A stretch of 52,516 nt of DNA from assembly GCA_036557885.1 (NCBI GenBank), contig DATBGS010000174.1:1-52516 (forward strand). Reading direction: 5' to 3'. The notes beneath the pieces are model-generated. The model saw only the letters and a list, made by a program, of their open reading frames with translations. It had not been told where the DNA came from and did not search any database. Shown one piece after another: positions 8,578 through 17,154 of the stretch; within the stretch, counting starts at the first letter, position 1, and the number at the start of each line of letters is the position of its first letter. Source of the DNA: DATBGS01 sp036557885. Its GTDB lineage: Bacteria > Chloroflexota > Ktedonobacteria > Ktedonobacterales > DATBGS01. Position numbers and translations under genes: made by a program.

Positions 8578-8988
8578 ATCGATTCCTGTTCCGCTTGCCC
8601 TCTACTTGAATGTGCCCTTCTTCCCTGCTGACTATGGTAAGATGAATGCTTCTCATCACGCTTCTCTGCAGGGGGACATATGATCTTTACTCTGCTTGCG
8701 CGCCTTTTTTCAGTGCTGATGGATCTCCTGAGCTTGCTCACCCGGTCGGACTGTGAGAAAGAGCTGGAAATCGCGCTTCTTCGTCAACAGATACACATCT
8801 TGCAGCGGACCCGAGTCCGCCCACCGCGACTGTCCTGGTGGGAGAAATTGCCGCTGACTCTGCTGGCTATGAAACTCATCCAAGGAACGACGAACGCCCG
8901 CACTCGGCTTAGCCAAAGTCTGCTCCTGTTCACCCCTGAAACAGTCTTGCAGTGGCATCGTGACCTGGTGCGGCGCAAGTGGTGTACT
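8578..8988 (+). mobile_element. 5' relic of the same IS family
   Basis: From ~8578 the sequence parallels the first IS upstream region (CTTCTTCCCTGCTG, then CTGCAGGGGGA) and opens a transposase at 8680: EIALLRQQIHILQRTRVRPP, RLSWWEKLPLTLLAMKL, ETVLQWHRDLVRRKW. Homology stops at ~8985, where a MITE-like palindrome begins. The terminal inverted repeat, the DDE core and the right end are missing. The reading frame continues into unrelated sequence to 9186, which is not meaningful. Confidence 0.75.
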
Positions 8989-9078
8989 GGCTACTTTATG
9001 TATCGGCCACAAATACCTGGTTCAAATGTTCTCACTACACCTGTATTTCGTCCGGACGAGGGAAGTAGCCAGCACAGG
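8985..9078. repeat. MITE-like palindromic repeat, copy 1
   Basis: The left arm CTGGCTACTTTATG (from 8987) and right arm GGAAGTAGCCAG (ending ~9073) are inverted copies. The interior CGGCCACAAATACCTGGTTC and TTTCGTCCGGACGA is shared with the copy at 35615-35706 and, in reverse orientation, with 32583-32676. It abuts the truncated transposase of the IS relic. No coding capacity. Confidence 0.75.
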
Positions 9079-9432
9079 CATTCGTTGGCTTCCAGTGCCT
9101 GGTATGCGCCAGGTGGGCATGCCTATTCGTCGCCGGTTCGGAACCGGGGAAAGCGCCTGTGGCCTAGCCTTGATGTGGTTGCTTGATTCCGCAAGGAGAT
9201 GGCAGAGGGGACCAGGGCTGTTGCCGGGCACGGGTTCGCCCCCTTCGGTTCCGCGCACTCCCCACTCAAGCCGAGGCGTCACTCTCCCATGCGGCTGTGG
9301 CCCTGCTTGGATCCCCTCTTTCCCTCTCGCTCCTTCGCACTTCGCCATTCGCAACCCGATGAGGAAGGTAGCCAGAACAGTTGTTTTATGTTCCGATTTC
9401 TTAAGTAGCCACCACAGGTACTCAGGCAAGGC
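9079..9432. other. Non-coding stretch, relic sequence
   Basis: No credible gene. It includes GGTTCGCCCCCTTCGGTTCC near 9232, similar to the core of the 76-bp tandem repeats elsewhere in the window, and two more repeat ends: GGTAGCCAGAACAG (9367-9380) and AAGTAGCCACCACAGG (9403-9418). Confidence 0.45.
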
Positions 9433-11097
9433 TTAGTAAATTATGGCTGGCGTGCCAACTTGCACCCAACTATAAAGCCATGCGGCGTTGGCGAGCGTCA
9501 TATTAATGCAGCCGTGTGAGCCGTCATCTGAATACTTCCCAGAAGTATAGTCATCGTGCGGCATATTAGCGCCAGGCCCGAAATATTTACGCCACGTTGC
9601 ATCATGATAATAGAAACCACCCTCATGATACTCCATCGCGTACCTGATGAGTGATGGTGGAGACCACAGAGGAGAATTCAATGGCTCACTGGAGTGGAAT
9701 ATGACATTGGTCCCTTTGAAAAAGATATGCCAAAGTCCTGGCGGGCTTGGCCTTTCCTGGCGACCCGTCACGAGGGGAATCCCCTTCACAAATTGACCAT
9801 TCTCATACAACCGCAGTGTTTGCTCGGTTAGCGAAGTCACCATCACTTTCCCAGTCAAGTGATAATATCGTATCAGTTGCAAATCCGCGGGGTGGATGTC
9901 ATCAGGCGCTGCCGCCACTTTCAAGTTGTTCAACAATGCCTGCAAGTTGGTGAGCAGCATCATAAGCTGTCCATCAATGGCTTGATAATCTTCTAGAGAT
10001 TTCGCATTTTGGAAGTTTGTCCGCTGGTCGCCCAAGGCATCTGGACCATCACGATACTCGTAATCGTTTTGGATATTGGTCATCCCGATCATATTTTGCA
10101 ATTGTTGGAGGTCATATTGAGTCTTGCCACGAGCCCAAACAAGCTGTATGGCATCAATCTGGGAACGAACTTTCGTTGCGAAAGGAAGGTATACTGACGC
10201 CGTCTTAATCAGCTGAAGCTCCTCACGATCCTGCTGAAGCTGCTGCTCGTTATTGGCAACATCCTCACCGTAGGATTGGGCCTGAGAAATCAACTGTTGC
10301 AATTGATCCAGTATGACTCCGCCAACCACAGGGATGGTTGCCACCTGATCGGCGGCTAGTTGATCTTGTTGCGCCGAAATGATCTGGATCAATTTTTTAT
10401 ACTGGCCGGGTTGGCTGGCAGCCCGAAATGTGGTGAGGTCGTTCTGGCATTCTTGTTGGCCAAGCAGGACATCGAACCCAGCATCCTTCATCTGCTTGAT
10501 TGTCTCTTGCAATGCTTGCAATTGTTGATCTGTTGACCACATCAGTTGCAACGCTAGTGTCTGTTGCTCAGCGTCATCGCTGACCTTTTGAAAATCGCCC
10601 GGTGTTTGGCTGTTGTTATAGGCAGTTTCTATTTGTGTCATACGGACCTGATAGACACTGATGTCATATCCCTGATGTTGTCGCTCCTGCAAGATCTGAT
10701 CAAACGCCTGAAGGTTCTGAAAGGCCTGGACTTGCGCTGTCTGTGTTGCCTGGTTGGTAATATTGATAACTTCACTCTCTAGCTGGCGATAGCTGGCAAT
10801 GGCGTGCTCATAAGTGCTATCGGGAATCTGGCCGCTAAAGAGCCTCCCCGGAACAAGCTGGCTGTTCACGCGCTGCTCTTGCTGGCGAATCGGCGCCAGC
10901 AGATTCTTCGGCACACCAATAGTAATAGCCTGCTGAAGCAGGGTTTGGAGCTTCGATTGTTCGTGCATTGCGGCCTGGCCTTTGGGTGTCAAGGACCCGC
11001 AGGCGCTCAGAATGAGCAGCAGGGTGGCAGCAGGAAGGACGAACGACCAAAGTGGTCGCCGAATCGCCGATGCTATTCTCATATGTTTTAGTAGCAT
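9433..11097 (-). CDS. L,D-transpeptidase (YkuD domain) lipoprotein
   Basis: 554 residues. L,D-transpeptidases cross-link peptidoglycan through 3-3 bonds or attach proteins to it, using a catalytic Cys outside the membrane. The N-terminus is a lipoprotein signal with lipobox (LLILSACGS). A long helical, Gln-rich region (residues ~40-420, e.g. LLQQAITIGVPKNLL, QTQIEQ-type heptads) probably forms a coiled stalk. The C-terminal ~130 residues are the YkuD domain: TEQTLRLYENGQFVKGIPLV, PSPPGLWHIF, and the catalytic signature SHGCINMTLANAAWLY with the active His and Cys. The ATG at 11097 has AAGGATGAG upstream. It may act with the nearby GH3 hexosaminidase and FemAB-type protein in wall remodelling. 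Confidence 0.93.
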   Translation of the reverse strand: MLLKHMRIASAIRRPLWSFVLPAATLLLILSACGSLTPKGQAAMHEQSKLQTLLQQAITIGVPKNLLAPIRQQEQRVNSQLVPGRLFSGQIPDSTYEHAIASYRQLESEVINITNQATQTAQVQAFQNLQAFDQILQERQHQGYDISVYQVRMTQIETAYNNSQTPGDFQKVSDDAEQQTLALQLMWSTDQQLQALQETIKQMKDAGFDVLLGQQECQNDLTTFRAASQPGQYKKLIQIISAQQDQLAADQVATIPVVGGVILDQLQQLISQAQSYGEDVANNEQQLQQDREELQLIKTASVYLPFATKVRSQIDAIQLVWARGKTQYDLQQLQNMIGMTNIQNDYEYRDGPDALGDQRTNFQNAKSLEDYQAIDGQLMMLLTNLQALLNNLKVAAAPDDIHPADLQLIRYYHLTGKVMVTSLTEQTLRLYENGQFVKGIPLVTGRQERPSPPGLWHIFFKGTNVIFHSSEPLNSPLWSPPSLIRYAMEYHEGGFYYHDATWRKYFGPGANMPHDDYTSGKYSDDGSHGCINMTLANAAWLYSWVQVGTPAIIY

Positions 11098-11573
11098 ACT
11101 TCACTCATCCTTGAAAATCCCGTCAGTAAGTAACATATCGTTTTAGCAAGGGACCGCAAGCAAGGGGAAACCAGCATACATAGCATCACGGGCAAGAGCA
11201 GATGTGCCTGCTTTAAAACAACCAGTTGCTATCTCAACTATGATCGTCCGATTACTCTGCTGAAAAAGCGGTATATATCGCACTTGAACCTCCTTCCCAA
11301 GAAAAATTAAGATATCGCCCGGTCACCATATGATAGGTTCACTCATGTATCGATGTGTACATAAAAAGGAAGATTCTCTTAACAGATGCGCTTGGCTGGC
11401 TTCGCGTACTGCATGATTCATACCGTTGGTGTCTGTTCTTCTCGCTTCTAGACTCCTGGAAAGCGCATTTTGAGATGCGCGAAATGGCTTCCCAGCCGTT
11501 GACTATTGGCGTCAATGATCATTGTTTTCTTTTTCACTTATCTATTCTGTCGTGTTCCATCTGTTGACCTTGC
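11098..11573. other. Intergenic region upstream of the L,D-transpeptidase gene
   Basis: About 480 bp. It presumably holds the promoter for the leftward L,D-transpeptidase gene and the 3' end signals of the GH3 gene. No hairpin terminator, repeat or credible small gene was identified. Confidence 0.4.
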
Positions 11574-12926
11574 TCATGGTTCATTACCTGGGAAGTTAAG
11601 CAATCTATATTTGATCTTGAGGGCCAGGATGCGCTCTACCGAAAGGTCAATGCGCGCCTTGCTGATCTGGCCGCTAGCAACCGCCGCATGGAGTGCATGA
11701 ACCATCTGCTGCACTTGCGAGGCATTTCCCGGGCCCATCAGTAGGTCATTGCCAGCAATCACTGCCAGCACTGCTGCCTGTGGCATTGACCATCGATAAG
11801 AGAGTGCACCCATGTAGAGCGCATCGGTGATCACCACGCCCTGAAACCCTATATCATGGCGCAGCACTTGATCAATCATGATTGGTGAGACGCTGGCGGG
11901 CATATTGGGATCATACGCCGTTACCAGTTCATGAGTTGACATAATCATATCCACGCTCCCTTGTGCAATGAGCGCACGATAGGGGGCGAAATCAATAGCG
12001 TTGAGGTCCTGGCGGCTACGATTAAAGACGGGCAAACGATCATGTGGGTCCACAGTTGCGTTGCCCAGCCCCGGCCAGTGTTTCAAGCTACCAATGATGT
12101 TCTGACTTTGCAATCCATTCAGATAGGCTCCAGCAAATGTCGTTACTTTATCCGGGGTCGTGCCAAACATGCGGCCTGGCATGATAGTAGCGCTATCACT
12201 TATGGTCTGGACATCCACAACTGGGGCCAGGTCCACATTCACCCCCATTTGTGTCAAATACTTCGCATCGCTTGTACCTTCCTGGAAGGCAACTTCTGGG
12301 TTGTTTGTCCCGCCCATTGCCTCTGCTGATGGCCGCCGACCAGTGATAGGAGCCAGACGATTGACCACTCCTCCCTCTTGATCAGTGAAAACAAAGAGTG
12401 GGGGAGAAGCATCCGCCTGGGCAGAACTATCCAAGGCGTGGGTCTGAGCAAGCGTTTGAATATTAAATTCATAGAGAATAATTCCGCCTACATGTTGATC
12501 AGCAACCATTTTCTGAAGCTCTGAGGAGTAACCATGCCCTCCAAAATGAACGACAATCATCTGTTCCAATTCTTCATCAAGTGACATCTTAGAGATCGTT
12601 TGCTCAATGAAGCGCGCAAGTTTTCGTTCTGGATCAAGGGAAGGAGCTATCTCTATAGGAGCCTTAATGTGCATTGCTGAGGCAGAGGCGACTTTTGCCT
12701 GCTGACGTTCAAAGGTCTTCATAAGGAAATAAGCACCAATTGGTAAGGAGGCAAGCAGGATTACAAGCAGCGTTGAGCAGAAAATTAGTTTTTGGGTACC
12801 TTTAAAAGGATTACGCTTTAACTGTCGATGGGTGTATGGGACGGCCAGCATGAAAGGCGTTGAGTCTATGGTAGCAGGTAAATCCTCGCATTCCTTCAGC
12901 CGTTCCTCGTGTGGTTTTTTTTTCAT
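11574..12926 (-). CDS. Membrane-anchored glycoside hydrolase family 3 (NagZ-like beta-N-acetylhexosaminidase)
   Basis: 450 residues. GH3 NagZ-type enzymes remove N-acetylglucosamine from muropeptides. A cytoplasmic N-terminus of ~45 residues precedes one membrane helix (LIFCSTLLVILLASLPIGAY), so the enzyme is displayed outside. GH3 motifs are intact: FTDQEGG, VNVDLAPVVDV, SLKHWPGLGNATVDPHDRLP (the KH...PG...D-x-H loop that supplies the general acid in NagZ) and VITDALYMGAL containing the nucleophile Asp. The final ~60 residues (NDLLMGPGNASQVQQMVHAL) complete the barrel. Full length for a single-domain NagZ plus anchor. It sits between an L,D-transpeptidase and a FemAB-type gene. Confidence 0.92.
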   Translation of the reverse strand: MKKKPHEERLKECEDLPATIDSTPFMLAVPYTHRQLKRNPFKGTQKLIFCSTLLVILLASLPIGAYFLMKTFERQQAKVASASAMHIKAPIEIAPSLDPERKLARFIEQTISKMSLDEELEQMIVVHFGGHGYSSELQKMVADQHVGGIILYEFNIQTLAQTHALDSSAQADASPPLFVFTDQEGGVVNRLAPITGRRPSAEAMGGTNNPEVAFQEGTSDAKYLTQMGVNVDLAPVVDVQTISDSATIMPGRMFGTTPDKVTTFAGAYLNGLQSQNIIGSLKHWPGLGNATVDPHDRLPVFNRSRQDLNAIDFAPYRALIAQGSVDMIMSTHELVTAYDPNMPASVSPIMIDQVLRHDIGFQGVVITDALYMGALSYRWSMPQAAVLAVIAGNDLLMGPGNASQVQQMVHALHAAVASGQISKARIDLSVERILALKIKYRLLNFPGNEP

Positions 12927-13666
12927 TCTAGACTCCTGGGAGAGAAACCAAGCATAGAGGGGTAGTGAGCTAACCAGGGAGTCACATATAAGGTGCTATT
13001 TGGAATATGAAGTATTTAATCAAGCGTGTTGCCAAACTATTCATCCATTGACCATTCAGCCGCGCTTGGGCAATACGACGATTCAGATGCTCTACGGGCA
13101 AAGCAGTCGTCTCATGCTCACAGGTAGCTGTTGACTCTTGGTAGCGCGGCTGGTCTATTGCATGGACCATGCCACAGATGATGCAAGAGAAATTTAGGAA
13201 GTAAGCCCGCCATATATCCTCCGTTGTTCGTGCTGAAACGCGGTGCCTGCTTATCCTCGCATTCCCTTCATGGCTCACTTTCGAGTAACTACATCGTGTG
13301 CGCCTTGGTCTTAACCAGGAAACTTCTGCTAGATACTGCTGGCACGCTTATTGCTGTTCGCTCGCGCTTGTTCCAACAACGGTTGCTGTCACTATATATG
13401 CTCGCTTTGGCGCTTCTGCTACTTATGCTGTGTAAAGAGAAGGGGCATGCAAGTTTTTGCTGTTGGCCTGTTTTAAGAAAGGGGTGCCTTCATCCAAACA
13501 AAAAAATGAAGTGAATTATGTATAAACTTAAGAGCAGACTATAATCGATATTCGGTTAATATTGCTAGAACGTGTGATGTTTACAATTTAACAATTGATA
13601 CTAATAATGCTGGCCAGATGCGACGGTTGATCTGGCAAATCAAGATATAAGGTAAAGGAAAAGAAT
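12927..13666. other. Divergent intergenic region, 740 bp
   Basis: It lies between the leftward GH3 gene and the rightward FemAB-type gene and should hold both promoters. Open frames here (e.g. 13224-13514 plus, 12982-13278 minus) lack any recognisable pattern. The last ~160 bp are AT-rich, and GGTAAAGGAAAAG precedes the FemAB start. Confidence 0.45.
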
Positions 13667-14941
13667 ATGTCGCAGAGGACCAATCTTTTCACACAGTTAG
13701 GGGAACCTGCAGAACCGAGCGTTCTCTGTATTCCCGATAGGCCTCGGATGACCTATATGGACCAAACCAAGCGGACTCTTTGGGATCGCTTTATCACAGA
13801 ATCCCCCAACTGCCATGTCCTTCAGAGTTGGGCCTGGGGAGAATTAAAGCGGGCTTTCGGCTGGGAGCCGCTGCGTCTTGGGTTCTGGGATCCATCATTC
13901 CACCATCTAGTGGCAGCTGCCCAAGTGCTGCTGCGCCCCATCCCTTTGACCGGATATTCGTTGGCTTATGTTCCCAAAGGGCCAGTGATGGATTGGTCTG
14001 ACACCGCTCTCACCCAGAGCTTTTTCACTGCCCTTCATTCGCACCTGAGCAAGCGACGCATCGCTTTCTTGCGCATAGAGCCTGATCTACCCGAAAAGAT
14101 TCACCTGCTCTCACCTGAACGGAGCGTAGATCTTCTTGATGCTGCCTGCGTTGCCAAACCGGAGGCCTTCTTTGGTGGCCGCTATAGTGTCGCCCAAAGC
14201 AAGAAGGTTACTCAGCAGCTCGAGGAACTAAGGTTTCTTCATACGTGTGACCACGCTCAACCGCTTCGCACGATTGCAGTAGACCTCACGCCAGACGAAG
14301 CAACGATTGTACTCCGGCAAACCCGAAGCCGACGCTACAATGCGAATCTGGCCGCTCGAAAGGGAGTCACTATACGTCTTGCAAGCAGCCTGGATGATGT
14401 ACGTCGCTGGTATAATCTCTTAGAAATCACGCGAGAGCGAAATCGCTTTGTTGGTCACCCTTTCTCTTATTATCAGCGCGCCTGGGAGGCACTTACAGCA
14501 GCCAATCAAGTGCAAGTCTTCTTGGCTGAACATGCAGGAAAACTTCTGGCTGGTGCCTTTGTTACACTAGTTGGGAATCAGAGCACCTACCTCTATGGAG
14601 CGTCGAGTAACGAAGCTCGCAATTTGAAGCCGAATGATCTTCTCCAACGGGAAGCCATGTGCTGGGCAAAGGCTCAGGGAGCTGCCTTCTATGATATGTG
14701 GGGAATTGCAGACACCGATGATCCGTCTGATCCCCAGGCAGGCTACACCTCTTTCAAACAGGGCTGGGGAGGACAGGTCATTGAGTATGTAGGCAGCTTT
14801 GATTACGTCTATTCCCCAACTGCCTACCAGGCCTTTCTGGTTGGCAAGAAACTGCTCAAGTCTCTCGTCACTGCGCGTGCTTCGCTGCGCCAAAAGCGTG
14901 GAACATCCAAGAGATCTAGGCAGCCGCCCAATGAAAAATAG
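13667..14941 (+). CDS. FemAB/FemX-type peptidoglycan bridge aminoacyltransferase
   Basis: 424 residues. Fem proteins have two GNAT-like folds and transfer amino acids from aminoacyl-tRNA to lipid II. Visible features match the family: an N-terminal fold with NCHVLQSWAWGELKRAFGW, LTGYSLAYVPKGPVMDW and FLRIEPDLPE, and a second fold with TRSRRYNANLAARKGVTIRL, FLAEHAGKLLAGAFVTLVG, YLYGASSNEARNLKPNDLLQ and WAKAQGAAFYDMWGIADTDD. The C-terminal basic tail (RASLRQKRGTSKRSRQ) may contact tRNA or membrane. The ATG at 13667 follows GGTAAAGGAAAAG. Together with the two preceding genes it suggests a cell-wall region. Confidence 0.92.
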   Translation: MSQRTNLFTQLGEPAEPSVLCIPDRPRMTYMDQTKRTLWDRFITESPNCHVLQSWAWGELKRAFGWEPLRLGFWDPSFHHLVAAAQVLLRPIPLTGYSLAYVPKGPVMDWSDTALTQSFFTALHSHLSKRRIAFLRIEPDLPEKIHLLSPERSVDLLDAACVAKPEAFFGGRYSVAQSKKVTQQLEELRFLHTCDHAQPLRTIAVDLTPDEATIVLRQTRSRRYNANLAARKGVTIRLASSLDDVRRWYNLLEITRERNRFVGHPFSYYQRAWEALTAANQVQVFLAEHAGKLLAGAFVTLVGNQSTYLYGASSNEARNLKPNDLLQREAMCWAKAQGAAFYDMWGIADTDDPSDPQAGYTSFKQGWGGQVIEYVGSFDYVYSPTAYQAFLVGKKLLKSLVTARASLRQKRGTSKRSRQPPNEK

Positions 14942-15025
14942 AGGACACCAGCCCACAACAATGGAGGTGGTCTTCGTTGGAGAGTCCCTTGAGCTAGCAA
15001 CCGCTCGTTTGACTTCTTCCCTCTA

Positions 15026-15565
15026 GAGTCTGTTATGAACTTTTTCTGATACACTTGGGATATGGCAAGAAAACCGTATCCCAGCGATGTCAGTGATGAC
15101 GAATGGGCCTTTGTCGCCCCCTACTTGACCTTGATGACGGAAGAAGCGCCACAGCGGGAATATCCGCTGCGCGAAGTGTTTAATGGGCTGCGCTGGCTGG
15201 TGCGAGCAGGCGCACCCTGGCGAATGCTGCCCAACGACCTGCCGCCCTGGGAGGCGGTCTATCAACAAACGCAGCGGTGGCTCAACGCTGGCGTGTTCGA
15301 GGCGATGGTCAACGATTTGCGCCAACTCTTGCGGGTGGCTGCTGGAAGAAAGGAGCACCCCTCGGCGGCGATTTTTGACAGCCGCACGCTCCAATCGAGT
15401 CCAGAGAGCGGGGCGCGGGCGGGCTATGATGGAGCCAAACGGCGCAAGGGGAGCAAAGTGCATGTGGCAGTGGATACGCTGGGGCAGGTGCTGGCCCTCC
15501 TGGTCACTCCGGCCAGCACCCAAGACCGAGAACAGGTGGCTGCCTTGGCGGAACCCACGGGATGC
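15026..15565 (+). mobile_element. IS5-family (IS427-like) relic, 3' truncated
   Basis: The probable left end GAGTCTGTTATGAAC begins at 15026 right after CTAG. The transposase starts at 15062, 36 bp inside. Homology ends near 15565, so the right end is absent; unrelated sequence leads into the sigma gene at 15731. Confidence 0.75.
15062..15565 (+). pseudogene. IS5-family transposase, truncated at the 3' end
   Basis: The N-terminus MARKPYPSDVSDDEWAFVAP is typical of IS5/IS427 transposases, followed by YPLREVFNGLRWLVRAGAPW, RMLPNDLPPW, AAIFDSRTLQSSPESGARAG (first catalytic Asp) and GYDGAKRRKGSKVHVAVDTL, ending at TPASTQDREQV. The remaining catalytic Asp and Glu region is missing. The frame reads into unrelated residues after about position 168. 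Confidence 0.85.
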
Positions 15566-15730
15566 GCAACGAGGTGTAGCTCATCAGTTATAATTAAGGA
15601 TACCACCTTCCTCCTCCTGGGGTTCATCAGGCAGTGGGGTGAACCTTTTCCCCTGTTGTCCGGTATATAGGGAGAAGAGCACCACTTCTTGCTCTTCCCT
15701 ATTGCCCACCGGACCCTGGATGGAGGAGCC

Positions 15731-16309
15731 ATGCTCACCGATGAAGAGATGTTTCGCGCCTGGCAGCACGGCGACGCGGGAGCCTTAGAAACGCTCGTCC
15801 AGCGCTATCACGCCTCTTTGCTCGCACATCTGTATCGGGTTCTCGCCGATCCTCACCTGGCTGAAGATCTGGTGCAGGAAACGTTCATCCGGCTCATCCG
15901 CGATGCGCAGAGTTATCGCTATCCGCGCCCCTTCCGTCCCTGGCTCTATGCCATCGCCCACCACCTGGCCTGCAACTATCACACTAGTGCTTATGCCCGC
16001 CGCGTCGAACTGCGCGCGGAGATGCCCGCCATGGCGGCTCGCGAACCAGATCCGGCGGAATGGTTCGAACACTGGGAACGCCACTATCACCTCCGCCAAG
16101 CACTGACACAGTTGAGCCTGGAGCAGCGCGAGGTGCTCAGCCTGCGCTTTGGGCAGGAGTTGAGCATTCAGGAAGCCGCGACCATTCTCTCGATCCCCCC
16201 CGGCACCGTCAAAAGCCGGACGTTCACCGCTCTGCGCTTACTACGCGCTTCCCTGGAGGAGGACGTGAGCGATACGGAGCGCAGACAAGGAGGACAGCAG
16301 CATGGATAA
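15731..16309 (+). CDS. RNA polymerase ECF-type sigma-70 factor
   Basis: 192 residues. Region 2: ALETLVQRYHASLLAHLYRV, DPHLAEDLVQETFIRLIRDA and RPFRPWLYAIAHHLACNYH. Region 4: LTQLSLEQREVLSLRFGQEL and SIQEAATILSIPPGTVKSRT. The ATG at 15731 is chosen because TGGAGGAG lies directly upstream; a TTG 14 codons earlier is weaker. The 3' end overlaps the following membrane-protein gene by 8 bp, and an ABC exporter follows, so this is a four-gene regulatory/export operon. Confidence 0.94.
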   Translation: MLTDEEMFRAWQHGDAGALETLVQRYHASLLAHLYRVLADPHLAEDLVQETFIRLIRDAQSYRYPRPFRPWLYAIAHHLACNYHTSAYARRVELRAEMPAMAAREPDPAEWFEHWERHYHLRQALTQLSLEQREVLSLRFGQELSIQEAATILSIPPGTVKSRTFTALRLLRASLEEDVSDTERRQGGQQHG

Positions 16310-17135
16310 CCAGTTGTTCGATCAGCCTCAAGACGAGCGCGAGGAACTCCCTCCTGACCTGCAAGCCACCGCCAGAAGCTATGCGGCTCAACCAGTTCCA
16401 CGACCGTCCTCAGCCGAGACGACGCGCTTGGTCCACGCGCTGCTGACCGAGGCCGCGCATCTCACGCAAGACACGCGCGAGCAGGGAATCCCTCATCTCT
16501 GGCGCATGGCTGTTCTGACCCGCTGGCGCCTGTATCTGCTCGGCCCCTGGTTCTGGATGGCTGGCGTTCTGCTGCTCCTGGCTGGGATCGGGTTTTCCCA
16601 GTCACTCCCGGTTTCTGACCTCATCACGTTGCTGATTCTCCTGCTTCCTCTGGCAGCCGTGTTCGGCCTGGCCCACGCGCTACACTCGCCATCGGCGGGA
16701 TTACGCGCCGTGGAGGCAAGCAGCTCGGTCACCTTCGCACAAACGAGCATGAGCCTGGGTCTGGTTCTTCTGGCTTTTGACAGCATGCTTGGTCTTTTGG
16801 CAACACTTGGCTTCGCGCTGGCACACTGGGCCCCGTTCTGGGATCTCTTGCTGGCCTGGCTGGCTCCGCTGCTACTGCTCACGGCGATCTCGTTGCCCAT
16901 CGCGCTCCTGCGCAGTGTGCGCCTGGCAGCCCTGGTCGGTGGCGTGCCCTGGCTGCTCCTAGGCTTGCTCGCCCTGGCGGAACAAAATGGATCAAACGTC
17001 ACGAGGGTGCTTTTCTCGCTGCCGCAGGACACACTTTCGCTCGCCGCTCACCTGGCAGCGATTATCCTCAGTCTCCTGCTGCTCGTTGCGCTCACCACCT
17101 TCGCTCCGAAATGGCAGCGCTTCTGCGCTTGGTAG
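16302..17135 (+). CDS. Polytopic membrane protein, probable anti-sigma partner
   Basis: 277 residues. The first ~75 residues are soluble and acidic (PQDEREELPPDLQATARSYA). Six or so hydrophobic helices follow, e.g. WFWMAGVLLLLAGIGFSQSL, LITLLILLLPLAAVFGLAHA and LLLAWLAPLLLLTAISLPIA. It starts inside the end of the sigma gene (8-bp overlap), the arrangement expected for a membrane anti-sigma factor that binds the sigma through its cytoplasmic N-terminus. No zinc-binding His-x3-Cys-x2-Cys motif is visible, so the anti-sigma role is inferred from position. An ABC permease begins 19 bp downstream. Confidence 0.8.
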   Translation: MDNQLFDQPQDEREELPPDLQATARSYAAQPVPRPSSAETTRLVHALLTEAAHLTQDTREQGIPHLWRMAVLTRWRLYLLGPWFWMAGVLLLLAGIGFSQSLPVSDLITLLILLLPLAAVFGLAHALHSPSAGLRAVEASSSVTFAQTSMSLGLVLLAFDSMLGLLATLGFALAHWAPFWDLLLAWLAPLLLLTAISLPIALLRSVRLAALVGGVPWLLLGLLALAEQNGSNVTRVLFSLPQDTLSLAAHLAAIILSLLLLVALTTFAPKWQRFCAW

Positions 17136-17154
17136 GAAGAGGAAAGGATCGGGT

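Noticed and set aside
8680..9186. 168-residue transposase product
   Set aside because: Only the first ~105 residues are transposase; the remainder is translation of the MITE-like palindrome and flanking DNA.
13224..13514. 96-codon open frame with hydrophobic stretch
   Set aside because: No ribosome binding site or recognisable family; lies in a promoter region between divergent genes.
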